NCBI GenBank assembly: GCA_951799425.1
Contig: OX637399.1
Location: 12,640,501-12,704,500, forward strand
From: Ilex aquifolium
Lineage: Eukaryota > Streptophyta > Magnoliopsida > Aquifoliales > Aquifoliaceae
Direction of reading: 5' to 3'
DNA: 64,000 nt
The translations under genes and the position numbers were made by a program. Numbering within the stretch: position 1 is the first letter of the stretch; each line of letters starts with the position of its first letter. Below the pieces are notes generated by a model. It ran no database searches. It saw only the letters and a list, made by a program, of their open reading frames with translations, and was not told the DNA's origin. Positions 21,422-33,063 of the stretch are shown piece by piece.

Positions 21422-22504
21422 TCAAGTAGCGAACAAATATGGATACTTCTCCCGCATTTCTTGCTCCGGTTCCCATGTAGCTTCCTCCACTCCATGGTGT
21501 TGCCACAGAACTTTCACCAGTTGGATGACTTTGTTGCGAAGCTCTTTCTCCTTTGTGTCGAGAATTCTCACCGGTTGCTCTTCATATGTTGCTCCGTCTT
21601 CAACTTCAATATCTTCCAAGTCTACGACAGGTGTTGTATCCGACTGACACTTCCTCAGCATGGACACGTGAAATACGTCATGCACCCCCGACAACTGAGC
21701 TGGTAACCGCAACTGATACGCCGCTTTGCCCAGAACTTTGATCACCTCAAACGGTCCGGTATATCTTGGCGCTAACTTCCCCTTTTTGCCGAATCTAAAC
21801 ACTCCTTTCTTGGGCGACACTTTGAGAAATACATAGTCTCCCACCTTAAATTCTAAGGGTCTTCGTCGGTGGTCCGCATAGCTCTTCTGTCTACTTTGCG
21901 CCGTCCGTAGCCTCTCCCGAATTTGTTGGTTCTTCTCCGTAGTTTCTCGAACAATGTCCGGTCCCAACAAACTACTCTCGCCGGCTTCTAACCAACACGT
22001 CGGTGATCGACATGGTCTTCCATACAATGCTTCATACGGTGCCATCCTAATACTTTCCTGATAGCTGTTGTTGTAAGCAAACTCCACCAACGGTAAGTGG
22101 TCGCTCCAACTCCCCTTGAAGTCCAACGTGCAAGCGCGTAACATATCCTCCACAATCTGTTTCACCCTCTCGGATTGGCCATCCGTTTGGGGATGAAAAA
22201 CGGTGCTGAAGTGCAACTCTGTTCCCATAGCTCTTTGAAGACTTTGCCAAAATTGCGCTACGAAGCGAGAATCACGATCCGACACAATGGATAGTGGAAC
22301 TCCATGCAATCTCACAATCTCTCGAATATAGAGCTTGCTCAGGGTCTCTAACGTGTCGGTGGTCTTCATACCCAAGAAGTGAGCGGACTTAGTGAGCCTA
22401 TCAACAATGACCCATACGGCATTATGCCCTCGTGAAGTCCGTGGAAAGCCAGATACGAAGTCCATGGTGATGTGATCCCACTTCCACTCTGGGATAGGCA
22501 AAGA
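21422..22504 (-). pseudogene. pol: E3 copy A integrase core and chromodomain (downstream of a stop)
   Basis: An open frame of 359 codons from the ATG at 22501. The integrase core shows DFVSGFPRTS, SDRDSRFVAQFW and HPQTDGQSERV with its catalytic glutamate region. GPFEVIKVLG and a C-terminal chromodomain (about the last 60 residues, LVKVLWQHHGVEEATWEPE) follow. A TAG at 22505-22507 separates it from the rest of pol. The chromodomain is known to direct chromoviruses to marked chromatin. Otherwise intact, and nearly identical to copy B. Confidence 0.93.
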
Positions 22505-24610
22505 CTATAGTAATCCTCCTGACTTTTGATGTTCAATCTTCACCTGCTGGCATACCGCACATCGTGCTATGAACCTTGCCACATCCTTCTTCATTCCCTT
22601 CCACCAATATTGGCGCTTCATGTCTCTATACATTTTTGTGCTACCGGGGTGGATAACAAACTTAGAGCGATGACACTCTCCAAGTATCTCATCTTTTAGA
22701 GACGAATCGTCGGGAACGCATAGCTTCTCCCCATATCTCAATTCTCCATTTCTCAAAGACCAACCCTCCATAGTTTCTCCATTCTCCAATTTAACTCGCA
22801 TCGACGTTAATTCAGGATCCAAGCCTTGCAATTCCACAACCCTACGTTGGAGAGTAGGTTGAGCCACAAGGTTGAACAAACATGGTCGGGATCCATCTTC
22901 TCCAACCCATAGATCAAAATCTCCAAGGGCATCTTTCAACTTCCATTCACCTATGGAAACGTTGAGTTCACCCCAGGACTTCCTGCTAAGTGCGTCGGCA
23001 ACTACATTCACCTTCCCCGGATGGTAGTTGAGTGTGAAATCGTAGTCTTCTAGGTACTCAATCCACCTTCTTTGCCGGAGATTTAAGTCTTTCTGTGTGA
23101 AGATATACTTGAGGCTCTTATGATCAGAGAACACTTGAAATTTCTCCCCGTACAAATAACACCTCCACAACTTAAGAGCAAAGACCACCGCGGCAAGCTC
23201 TAAGTCGTGGGTGGGATAATTCTGCTCATGCACCTTGAGTTGCCTCGAGCCATAAGCTACTACCTTCCCTCCTTGCATTAAAACGCATCCCAGGCCTCGT
23301 AGTGAAGCATCGGTGTATACATCATAGCCTTCCCCACTGCTCGGAATAATGAGGACAGGAGCCGTTGTCAACTTCTTCTTCAAGGTGCGAAAGGCTAGCT
23401 CACACGCTTGAGTCCACACGAATTTTTCTCCCTTCTTTGTAAGGCGAGTCATCGGCATCGCAAGCTTTGAGAACCCTTCTACGAACCTCCGATAGTAACC
23501 TGCTAAACCCAAGAAGCTACGTATCTCGGTCACATTCTTCGGTGGTTCCCATTTCATCACGGCCTCAATCTTTGCGGGATCAACCGCTACTCCTTGCTCG
23601 GACACAACATGGCCAAGGAACTTCACCTTCTTCATCCAAAACTCACACTTGCTCATCTTCGCATATAACTTATGTTCTCTCAATGTTTGTAGCACAATAG
23701 AGAGATGACGAGCATGTTCCTCCTGAGTCTGTGAGTAAATCAATATGTCATCAATAAACACAATGACAAATTGATCGAGGTAAGGCCGGAAGACTCTGTG
23801 CATCAAATCCATGAAGGCTGCGGGGGCATTAGTCAATCCGAACGGCATCACCGTATACTCGAAATGACCATACCGGGTACGGAAAGCAGTCTTAGGAATA
23901 TCCTCCTCCTTAATCCGCAGTTGATGGTATCCTGTGCGAAGATCAATCTTGGAGTAGTACCTCGAACCCTTCAACTGATCAAATAAGTCATCAATTCTCG
24001 GCAGCGGATACTTATTCTTCACGGTAACCCGATTCAACCTCCGGTAATCCGTGCACAACCGTAGTGTTTCATCCGTCTTCTTCACAAAGAGGACCGGGGC
24101 TCCCCAAGGTGAGGTGCTCAAACGTATAAACCCAATGGCCAATAGATGATCAAATTGCTTCCTTAGCTCCTTCAACTCCAAAGGTGTCATTCGATAAGGG
24201 GCAATGGATATGGGTTCAGTTCCTGGATAGAGATCGATCTTGAACTCAATCTCCCTTGGTGGAGGTAACCCAGGTAATTCGTCAGGGAAGACATCCGGAA
24301 AATCCGATACTATCAACACCACGTCCGCATGGGATTTATCCCGATCATCTCCCATTAAGCTAGCTAAGAAACTCAACTGGCTCCCCGCCTTCGCTTTCAA
24401 GAATCTACTACCCGTAGTAGGAAATGGATGGGAAGAATTACGATCATTCATGAAAGTAAAGACTACCCCTCCCGGTAATTGGAATGAGATCCGCTTGCGA
24501 AAACAATCCATCACCGCACGGAAAGCGGACAACAAATTCATCCCAAATATAACGTCGTACCCTTTCATGTCTAACACAACCAAATCTACAATCAACTCTT
24601 GCTCCCAATG
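22505..24610 (-). pseudogene. pol: E3 copy A RT, RNase H and integrase zinc-binding region
   Basis: One open frame of about 700 codons. RT shows [36 protein letters not shown] and the intact catalytic FIDDILIYS. RNase H shows [27 protein letters not shown] and [11 protein letters not shown]. The end has the HHCC integrase domain (FVIHPG, then CAVCQQ). It is separated from the protease frame by a one-base frame offset near 24604-24606 and from the integrase core by the TAG at 22505. The displayed ATG at 24622 is not a natural start, because this is the interior of a polyprotein. Confidence 0.94.
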
Positions 24611-24950
24611 CGAAGCACACATTCTCTACATACCCTAGTTGTATCCAATCGTTCTCCCGTAGGCAAGTCAACATTCAATGCATGTTCTAGCTTCTCGAAA
24701 CTCAATCCCAAATTCATAGCATATGCAGTACGTATAAAAGAATGAGTAGCACCGGGATCGAATAAGATTCGGGCCCAAGAATTGTAAAGAAGAACGATAC
24801 CTTCCACAACGGCATTGGAGGCATCTTCCTCCTGTTGGGTCAAAGCAAATACCCTCCCCTGAGTGGCGCCGCCTGGGGCTAGAGCTCCCAACGGCCTCTG
24901 CTGCTGTAGTGGCTTGTTTGCAGCCACTTGTCTTTTGTGGAAGCGATGGA
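24592..24950 (-). pseudogene. pol: E3 copy A protease
   Basis: A short frame with ALTQQEEDASNAVV, then the active site FDPGATHSFI (catalytic Asp kept) and LPTGERLDTTRVC. It is out of frame with gag (offset arises near 24930-24950, at a duplicated 9-base tcgcttcca motif) and with RT (near 24605). The same two offsets occur in copy B. The gag/protease offset could in principle be a programmed shift; the protease/RT one, inside a conserved domain, looks like damage. Confidence 0.85.
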
Positions 24951-25912
24951 AGCGATGGGCATTGACTTTTGTAGTGCCCAAACCCTCCACATGCAAAGCA
25001 TTGACGGGGGTCTGTGGTCGTCCTCCCCGGTACACCTCCTGCTCCTCGAGCTACTGGCGGTCTAAGTCCCCCTGCCTGGTCTGGGCGACGGTAGGGTGTC
25101 GGCCTCTGTGCTCCACTACCGCTAGCACCCGTCCTGATCGGACCTCCCCTCATAAGGCTCTGTCGCCGCTGAGTATCCTCCATGTCTCTCTCCACCAGTG
25201 CGGCTCTATCAACCAGATCCCCATACTCCCTGATCTTGAGAGCCACCAACTTCTCCCTGATGACCGGCCTCAGTCCCTGCTCGAAGCGCTTGGCCCTGTC
25301 AGCCTCAGTAGATATAAACCCCGTAGCATAACGGGATAACTCATCAAACCTCCTCTCGTACTCGGCTACTGTCAGGCTACCCTGTCGTAGAGCAAGGAAA
25401 TCGGCCTTCATCTTGTCCCTGACTGATTTAGGGAAGTACTTGTCTTGGAAGACTTGGTCGAATTCCTCCCAAGTAAGTGCCTCAGTGTTCCTCCTTCTTT
25501 TCACGGAGTCCCACCAATGGTCGGCCTCCCCCTCTAGCAAATAGGTAGCCAAGCCAACCCTCAAGTCTTCGGCAACCCCCATGCCGTCACAAATCTTCTT
25601 TACCCGACGGATCCATTTATCCGCCTCCAAAGGATTGGAGCTCCCTTGGAAGTTGGGTGGTCGTTGTCGTAGGAATTCCCGAAGAGCTATCATCCTCCGG
25701 TTATCATCCCCATTGCCCGGTACTTGGGCTAATGGATGAGCTCCCCCGTTGTGGTTGTGGTTGTTGTTGTTTCCATTCTGGTTTTGCACCAGAGTGGTGA
25801 GCTCCCTCAAACATTGATATATGCCTTGCATGGCATCGGGAGGTGGTGGTGGTGGTGGATGTGCTTGACCTCCACGGCCACGCCCACGTTCGCGTCCCCG
25901 TGTACCGTCCAT
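24668..25912 (-). CDS. gag: E3 copy A gag
   Basis: Chromovirus Gag. I choose the ATG at 25912 (MDGTRGRERGRGRGG), with a Pro-rich run and an NNNNHNHN run after it; an upstream in-frame ATG at 25957 is less likely. The core domain includes RPPNFQGSSNPLEADKWI, YLLEGEADHWWDSV and FPKSVRDKMKADFLALRQG. The zinc knuckle is CFACGGFGHYKSQC (CX2CX4HX4C). After the knuckle the frame runs into out-of-frame sequence and ends at 24668; the natural continuation is the protease frame. It makes the virus-like particle shell and packages RNA. Confidence 0.9.
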   Translation of the reverse strand: MDGTRGRERGRGRGGQAHPPPPPPPDAMQGIYQCLRELTTLVQNQNGNNNNHNHNGGAHPLAQVPGNGDDNRRMIALREFLRQRPPNFQGSSNPLEADKWIRRVKKICDGMGVAEDLRVGLATYLLEGEADHWWDSVKRRRNTEALTWEEFDQVFQDKYFPKSVRDKMKADFLALRQGSLTVAEYERRFDELSRYATGFISTEADRAKRFEQGLRPVIREKLVALKIREYGDLVDRAALVERDMEDTQRRQSLMRGGPIRTGASGSGAQRPTPYRRPDQAGGLRPPVARGAGGVPGRTTTDPRQCFACGGFGHYKSQCPSLPSLPQKTSGCKQATTAAEAVGSSSPRRRHSGEGICFDPTGGRCLQCRCGRYRSSLQFLGPNLIRSRCYSFFYTYCICYEFGIEFREARTCIEC

Positions 25913-26082
25913 CCTGCACATCAATCCATAATTTAGTTTCATTGATGTACAAGACATCCTAAGTATAGATTTAGTCTAAAGCATAAAGTTTATATCAAAC
26001 TAGACCACAATTTCCTTCATCCTAATCCTATATCTCTAATGGGGATCCATAACCTACAGCTCCCATGTAAGACCTAAAGCCT

Positions 26083-26096
26083 AAGCTCTGATACCA
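26083..26096 (-). promoter_or_regulatory. E3 copy A primer binding site, tRNA-iMet type
   Basis: On the minus strand tggtatcagagctt starts 5 bases (26096 versus 26101) inside the end of LTR2. It is complementary to the plant initiator-Met tRNA 3' end. The segment to 25913 is a short untranslated leader. Confidence 0.92.
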
Positions 26097-26100
26097 AATC

Positions 26101-28248
26101 TGTAACACCCCAAAATACACCCTGGACGGCATTACATTCTAAGACCATTCACAACATGAGAGCACTAATGTAATTTCATCAATAAGAAAATTCTCCATTC
26201 ATCATCCATAAAATTTACATCATTATCCCAAAAGAATAGACCCATTTTGGCCTTTAGATTTCAAAAATCAACTAATGTAGCACAGCGGAAATAACAAAAG
26301 AAAACTAGACTTTACAAGGTTTACAATGAATATCCTAGTCTAGAGCAAAAGTAAGCGACATCTCTAGATGTCCCACTCGGGATCCAAGTATCCCTCTAGT
26401 GAAGCCTCTCCATGGCCCGGCTCATGAGCACCGAGCTCATCCTCTGGCACAAAATCTGAAAAAAAAAATATTCAACGGTAGGGGGTGAGCACGAAGCTCT
26501 GTAGAAAAATCCTCCCAAACCCAAACAAGGTTTAGCAAAGTATATAAAACGGTCGGTCTCATTTCACAAATAACATATATAACATTTGAAGTAAAATGAG
26601 GACATTTATCAGATCTCAAGTTTAGATAGCAACAGTAATTGAAATGAATAAATAAACAAAATATACCATTGATAATCCATTCTACCATAAACCGTTTCCA
26701 ACGAGTTCTCGCGGAATCCCATACTTCCCGAAACTCTTGTCGAAACCATTTTTGGTACAATGCACGATACCCACACTGTATGTCCGACACAACCCACGTT
26801 ACTACACCGTTATCATTAGTGCTAGGAAATGTTCGTACCCACACGGCGTACAAAGACGTCTACCCACACCATGTGGTAGGAAAAGTTCATACCCGCGTGG
26901 CATACAAAGCCGTCTACCCACTACATGACACCCGGTCAATAGTAAACCATGGTAGTATCGTACAACTACGCAAGAGATAACATATCAACAAACATCTCAC
27001 ATTACTAACAATACCATAAATCCCCAATTTCTCAAGCAAGTTTTCATAAAATTCCACACATCCAACATGAGGCAATTTCCATTGAACAATGAAGGAAAAT
27101 ACAAGAGATCATCATAAATACCATTTTGTTGTTCAATATGAAACACTAAAGTTTTTAAATCAAGAATAAATGAAGAGTTCAAAAAGGAAAACCCATCACT
27201 CTTGAAAACTATGGTTTTTCAAACAAGAGAGGGATTTCATGGGTATACAACCCTAACTTTGTGTAAAACATAAAATCTTTGTCAAAAAGCCCAAGAGAAG
27301 ATGATTTCCTAGCATATATATACCATTGATAGCCAAAGCATACATACATAAATACCCTAGCCTCAATGTAAGAGAGTGAGAGGAAACCCCTACCTTAATG
27401 TTCTTGGAAAAATTAGGGCTTTGATCTTGAATCAACCCTTCAATCCCTTGTTTTCTCTTGATCTTGTGTTTCTCTCTTTCTCTCTTCCTCTCTTATGTTT
27501 TCTAGGGTTTGGAGTGGTGTAAGGAAGGCTAAGGAGGTGACAAAATGTATTTATAGTGGAGGAAAAATCGAGGGTTCGCGAACAGAAAAATTCGGATTTT
27601 TACAGTGGCTACCGGTAGCTGATTTTGGCTACCGGTAGCTCGGACACACGGGACCCTCGACTACCGGTTGGCTACCGGTAGCTGATTTTTACTGGACCAT
27701 CGGCTACCGGTTGGCAACCGGTAGCTGATTTTTACTGGACCATCGGCTACCGGTATCTGAATTTGGCTACCGGTAGCTGATTTTGGCTACCGGTAGTCAC
27801 TACCCAGATTTTTTCTACTTCCACTTCCAATGCATTTTTGACCCATTTAGAGGTCGAATTGGAAAATTTTCATTTTGTAGCTCTAGATGTCTACTATCTA
27901 CTGTCCAAATTTCAGGTCATTTGGAATTAAGACTACAAATTTATGTCCAAAGTACTAAGAAGTATTCAATACCCATTTTTCCCCAAATTCTCGCTAAAGT
28001 GTATTTTAACTCCAGGACACTTCCTAACTTCCAATACATCCATATTACCACTCCCAATGTTTTTCGACCTTCCGGATTCAATGGAATCATTATTTTGACC
28101 TACAAAATTTTAGAAACTTGTCTAATCACCCTTTCCAAGTTTAAACATCTTCGACACGTAACTTCCCAATCAAATTGTCTCCATAGTATTTATTCATACG
28201 GTTTATTCTCATGTCACTACATATATCTACATCTTTACAAATATTGTT

Positions 28249-28306
<58 letters not shown>

Positions 28307-28343
28307 CTCTATACATATATAAAAGAAAATTCGGGGCGTTACA
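26101..28343 (-). repeat. E3 LTR2 (middle, shared by both copies), mosaic
   Basis: 2243 bp. It is at once the 5' LTR of copy A and the 3' LTR of copy B. In its low-coordinate part it carries the LTR3 variants (for example agtaagcgac near 26356 and cagaaaaatt near 27588). In its high-coordinate part it carries the LTR1 variants (ttggcaaccg near 27716, the 10-base deletion near 27870, tattcatacgg near 28195). It has the longest AT repeat of the three. Confidence 0.95.
27607..27797. repeat. GCTACCGGTAGC palindrome array, LTR2
   Basis: Same organisation as in LTR1. The inferred exchange point of the mosaic LTR lies just left of, or inside, the left half of this array. Confidence 0.92.
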
Positions 28344-28345
28344 AT

Positions 28346-28360
28346 CCACCCCCCTTAAAG
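28346..28360 (-). promoter_or_regulatory. E3 copy B polypurine tract
   Basis: Same ctttaaggggggtgg tract as copy A, directly before the start of LTR2 in element direction. Confidence 0.9.
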
Positions 28361-28384
28361 AAAGTTTCGTCCTCGAAACTTACC

Positions 28385-29467
28385 TCAAGTAGCGAACAAA
28401 TATGGATACTTCTCCCGCATTTCTTGCTCCGGTTCCCATGTAGCTTCCTCCACTCCATGGTGTTGCCACAGAACTTTCACCAGTTGGATGACTTTGTTGC
28501 GAAGCTCTTTCTCCTTTGTGTCGAGAATTCTCACCGGTTGCTCTTCATATGTTGCTCCGTCTTCAACTTCAATATCTTCCAAGTCTACGACAGGTGTTGT
28601 ATCCGACTGACACTTCCTCAGCATGGACACGTGAAATACGTCATGCACCCCCGACAACTGAGCTGGTAACCGCAACTGATACGCCGCTTTGCCCAGAACT
28701 TTGATCACCTCAAACGGTCCGGTATATCTTGGCGCTAACTTCCCCTTTTTGCCGAATCTAAACACTCCTTTCTTGGGCGACACTTTGAGAAATACATAGT
28801 CTCCCACCTTAAATTCTAAGGGTCTTCGTCGGTGGTCCGCATAGCTCTTCTGTCTACTTTGCGCCATCCGTAGCCTCTCCCGAATTTGTTGGTTCTTCTC
28901 CGTAGTTTCTCGAACAATGTCCGGTCCCAACAAACTACTCTCGCCGGCTTCTAACCAACACGTCGGTGATCGACATGGTCTTCCATACAATGCTTCATAC
29001 GGTGCCATCCTAATACTTTCCTGATAGCTGTTGTTGTAAGCAAACTCCACCAACGGTAAGTGGTCGCTCCAACTCCCCTTGAAGTCCAACGTGCAAGCGC
29101 GTAACATATCCTCCACAATCTGTTTCACCCTCTCGGATTGGCCATCCGTTTGGGGATGAAAAACGGTGCTGAAGTGCAACTCTGTTCCCATAGCTCTTTG
29201 AAGACTTTGCCAAAATTGCGCTACGAAGCGAGAATCACGATCCGACACAATGGATAGTGGAACTCCATGCAATCTCACAATCTCTCGAATATAGAGCTTG
29301 CTCAGGGTCTCTAACGTGTCGGTGGTCTTCATACCCAAGAAGTGAGCGGACTTAGTGAGCCTATCAACAATGACCCATACGGTATTATGCCCTCGTGAAG
29401 TCCGTGGAAAGCCAGATACGAAGTCCATGGTGATGTGATCCCACTTCCACTCTGGGATAGGCAAAGA
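28385..29467 (-). pseudogene. pol: E3 copy B integrase core and chromodomain
   Basis: Equivalent of 21422-22504 with two residue changes seen (SRGHNTVW instead of SRGHNAVW, RERLRMAQ instead of RERLRTAQ). The catalytic-core motifs and chromodomain are present. It is cut off from upstream pol by the same TAG, here at 29468-29470. Confidence 0.93.
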
Positions 29468-31573
29468 CTATAGTAATCCTCCTGACTTTTGATGTTCAAT
29501 CTTCACCTGCTGGCATACCGCACATCGTGCTATGAACCTTGCCACATCCTTCTTCATTCCCTTCCACCAATATTGGCGCTTCATGTCTCTATACATTTTT
29601 GTGCTACCGGGGTGGATAACAAACTTAGAGCGATGACACTCTCCAAGTATCTCATCTTTTAGAGACGAATCGTCGGGAACGCATAGCTTCTCCCCATATC
29701 TCAATTCTCCATTTCTCAAAGACCAACCCTCCATAGTTTCTCCATTCTCCAATTTAACTCGCATCGACGTTAATTCAGGATCCAAGCCTTGCAATTCCAC
29801 AACCCTACGTTGGAGAGTAGGTTGAGCCACAAGGTTGAACAAACATGGTCGGGATCCATCTTCTCCAACCCATAGATCAAAATCTCCAAGGGCATCTTTC
29901 AACTTCCATTCACCTATGGAAACGTTGAGTTCACCCCAGGACTTCCTGCTAAGTGCGTCGGCAACTACATTCACCTTCCCCGGATGGTAGTTGAGTGTGA
30001 AATCGTAGTCTTCTAGGTACTCAATCCACCTTCTTTGCCGGAGATTTAAGTCTTTCTGTGTGAAGATATACTTGAGGCTCTTATGATCAGAGAACACTTG
30101 AAATTTCTCCCCGTACAAATAACACCTCCACAACTTAAGAGCAAAGACCACCGCGGCAAGCTCTAAGTCGTGGGTGGGATAATTCTGCTCATGCACCTTG
30201 AGTTGCCTCGAGCCATAAGCTACTACCTTCCCTCCTTGCATTAAAACGCATCCCAGGCCTCGTAGTGAAGCATCGGTGTATACATCATAGCCTTCCCCAC
30301 TGCTCGGAATAATGAGGACAGGAGCCGTTGTCAACTTCTTCTTCAAGGTGCGAAAGGCTAGCTCACACGCTTGAGTCCACACGAATTTTTCTCCCTTCTT
30401 TGTAAGGCGAGTCATCGGCATCGCAAGCTTTGAGAACCCTTCTACGAACCTCCGATAGTAACCTGCTAAACCCAAGAAGCTACGTATCTCGGTCACATTC
30501 TTCGGTGGTTCCCATTTCATCACGGCCTCAATCTTTGCGGGATCAACCGCTACTCCTTGCTCGGACACAACATGGCCAAGGAACTTCACCTCCTTCATCC
30601 AAAACTCACACTTGCTCATCTTCGCATATAACTTATGTTCTCTCAATGTTTGTAGCACAATAGAGAGATGACGAGCATGTTCCTCCTGAGTCTGTGAGTA
30701 AATCAATATGTCATCAATAAACACAATGACAAATTGATCGAGGTAAGGCCGGAAGACTCTGTGCATCAAATCCATGAAGGCTGCGGGGGCATTAGTCAAT
30801 CCGAACGGCATCACCGTATACTCGAAATGACCATACCGGGTACGGAAAGCAGTCTTAGGAATATCCTCCTCCTTAATCCGCAGTTGATGGTATCCTGTGC
30901 GAAGATCAATCTTGGAGTAGTACCTCGAACCCTTCAACTGATCAAATAAGTCATCAATTCTCGGCAGCGGATACTTATTCTTCACGGTAACCCGATTCAA
31001 CCTCCGGTAATCCGTGCACAACCGTAGTGTTTCATCCGTCTTCTTCACAAAGAGGACCGGGGCTCCCCAAGGTGAGGTGCTCAAACGTATAAACCCAATG
31101 GCCAATAGATGATCAAATTGCTTCCTTAGCTCCTTCAACTCCAAAGGTGCCATTCGATAAGGGGCAATGGATATGGGTTCAGTTCCTGGATAGAGATCGA
31201 TCTTGAACTCAATCTCCCTTGGTGGAGGTAACCCAGGTAATTCGTCAGGGAAGACATCCGGAAAATCCGATACTATCAACACCACGTCCGCATGGGATTT
31301 ATCCCGATCATCTCCCATTAAGCTAGCTAAGAAACTCAACTGGCTCCCCGCCTTCGCTTTCAAGAATCTACTACCCGTAGTAGGAAATGGATGGGAAGAA
31401 TTACGATCATTCATGAAAGTAAAGACTACCCCTCCCGGTAATTGGAATGAGATCCGCTTGCGAAAACAATCCATCACCGCACGGAAAGCGGACAACAAAT
31501 TCATCCCAAATATAACGTCGTACCCTTTCATGTCTAACACAACCAAATCTACAATCAACTCTTGCTCCCAATG
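29468..31573 (-). pseudogene. pol: E3 copy B RT, RNase H and integrase zinc-binding region
   Basis: Equivalent of 22505-24610, about 700 codons open. Differences seen are YRMAPLEL instead of YRMTPLEL and [10 protein letters not shown] instead of [10 protein letters not shown]; Glu is the more usual residue there, so copy A probably carries the change. [15 protein letters not shown] and CAVCQQ are intact. The frame offset to protease and the terminal TAG are shared with copy A. Confidence 0.94.
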
Positions 31574-31913
31574 CGAAGCACACATTCTCTACATACCCTA
31601 GTTGTATCCAATCGTTCTCCCGTAGGCAAGTCAACATTCAATGCATGTTCTAGCTTCTCGAAACTCAATCCCAAATTCATAGCATATGCAGTACGTATAA
31701 AAGAATGAGTAGCACCGGGATCGAATAAGATTCGGGCCCAAGAATTGTAAAGAAGAACGATACCTTCCACAACGGCATTGGAGGCATCTTCCTCCTGTTG
31801 GGTCAAAGCAAATACCCTCCCCTGAGTGGCGCCGCCTGGGGCTAGAGCTCCCAACGGCCTCTGCTGCTGTAGTGGCTTGTTTGCAGCCACTTGTCTTTTG
31901 TGGAAGCGATGGA
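31555..31913 (-). pseudogene. pol: E3 copy B protease
   Basis: Same FDPGATHSFI active site and the same two frame offsets as copy A, at about 31893-31913 and 31567-31569. No difference from copy A seen in the translated part. Confidence 0.85.
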
Positions 31914-32875
31914 AGCGATGGGCATTGACTTTTGTAGTGCCCAAACCCTCCACATGCAAAGCATTGACGGGGGTCTGTGGTCGTCCTCCCCGGTACACCT
32001 CCTGCTCCTCGAGCTACTGGCGGTCTAAGTCCCCCTGCCTGGTCTGGGCGACGGTAGGGTGTCGGCCTCTGTGCTCCACTACCGCTAGCGCCCGTCCTGA
32101 TCGGACCTCCCCTCATAAGGCTCTGTCGCCGCTGAGTATCCTCCATGTCTCTCTCCACCAGTGCGGCTCTATCAACCAGATCCCCATACTCCCTGATCTT
32201 GAGAGCCACCAACTTCTCCCTGATGACCGGCCTCAGTCCCTGCTCGAAGCGCTTGGCCCTGTCAGCCTCAGTAGATATAAACCCCGTAGCATAACGGGAT
32301 AACTCATCAAACCTCCTCTCGTACTCGGCTACTGTCAGGCTACCCTGTCGTAGAGCAAGGAAATCGGCCTTCATCTTGTCCCTGACTGATTTAGGGAAGT
32401 ACTTGTCTTGGAAGACTTGGTCGAATTCCTCCCAAGTAAGTGCCTCAATGTTCCTCCTTCTTTTCACGGAGTCCCACCAATGGTCGGCCTCCCCCTCTAG
32501 CAAATAGGTAGCCAAGCCAACCCTCAAGTCTTCGGCAACCCCCATGCCGTCACAAATCTTCTTTACCCGACGGATCCATTTATCCGCCTCCAAAGGATTG
32601 GAGCTCCCTTGGAAGTTGGGTGGTCGTTGTCGTAGGAATTCCCGAAGAGCTATCATCCTCCGGTTATCATCCCCATTGCCCGGTACTTGGGCTAATGGAT
32701 GAGCTCCCCCGTTGTGGTTGTGGTTGTTGTTGTTTCCATTCTGGTTTTGCACCAGAGTGGTGAGCTCCCTCAAACATTGATATATGCCTTGCATGGCATC
32801 GGGAGGTGGTGGTGGTGGTGGATGTGCTTGACCTCCACGGCCACGCCCACGTTCGCGTCCCCGTGTACCGTCCAT
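31631..32875 (-). CDS. gag: E3 copy B gag
   Basis: Equivalent of 24668-25912; ATG at 32875. One residue change seen (RRNIEALTW instead of RRNTEALTW). A silent or near-silent difference lies near 32090. The zinc knuckle CFACGGFGHYKSQC is kept. Ends out of frame like copy A. Confidence 0.9.
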   Translation of the reverse strand: MDGTRGRERGRGRGGQAHPPPPPPPDAMQGIYQCLRELTTLVQNQNGNNNNHNHNGGAHPLAQVPGNGDDNRRMIALREFLRQRPPNFQGSSNPLEADKWIRRVKKICDGMGVAEDLRVGLATYLLEGEADHWWDSVKRRRNIEALTWEEFDQVFQDKYFPKSVRDKMKADFLALRQGSLTVAEYERRFDELSRYATGFISTEADRAKRFEQGLRPVIREKLVALKIREYGDLVDRAALVERDMEDTQRRQSLMRGGPIRTGASGSGAQRPTPYRRPDQAGGLRPPVARGAGGVPGRTTTDPRQCFACGGFGHYKSQCPSLPSLPQKTSGCKQATTAAEAVGSSSPRRRHSGEGICFDPTGGRCLQCRCGRYRSSLQFLGPNLIRSRCYSFFYTYCICYEFGIEFREARTCIEC

Positions 32876-33045
32876 CCTGCACATCAATCCATAATTTAGT
32901 TTCATTGATGTACAAGACATCCTAAGTATAGATTTAGTCTAAAGCATAAAGTTTATATCAAACTAGACCACAATTTCCTTCATCCTAATCCTATATCTCT
33001 AATGGGGATCCATAACCTACAGCTCCCATGTAAGACCTAAAGCCT

Positions 33046-33059
33046 AAGCTCTGATACCA
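33046..33059 (-). promoter_or_regulatory. E3 copy B primer binding site, tRNA-iMet type
   Basis: tggtatcagagctt on the minus strand, adjacent to LTR3, identical to copy A. Confidence 0.92.
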
Positions 33060-33063
33060 AATC

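Noticed and set aside
23467-23700. Several + strand frames inside E3 gag-pol (also 24240-24638, 24863-25339 and copy B equivalents)
   Set aside because: Antisense shadows of well-supported gag and pol frames.
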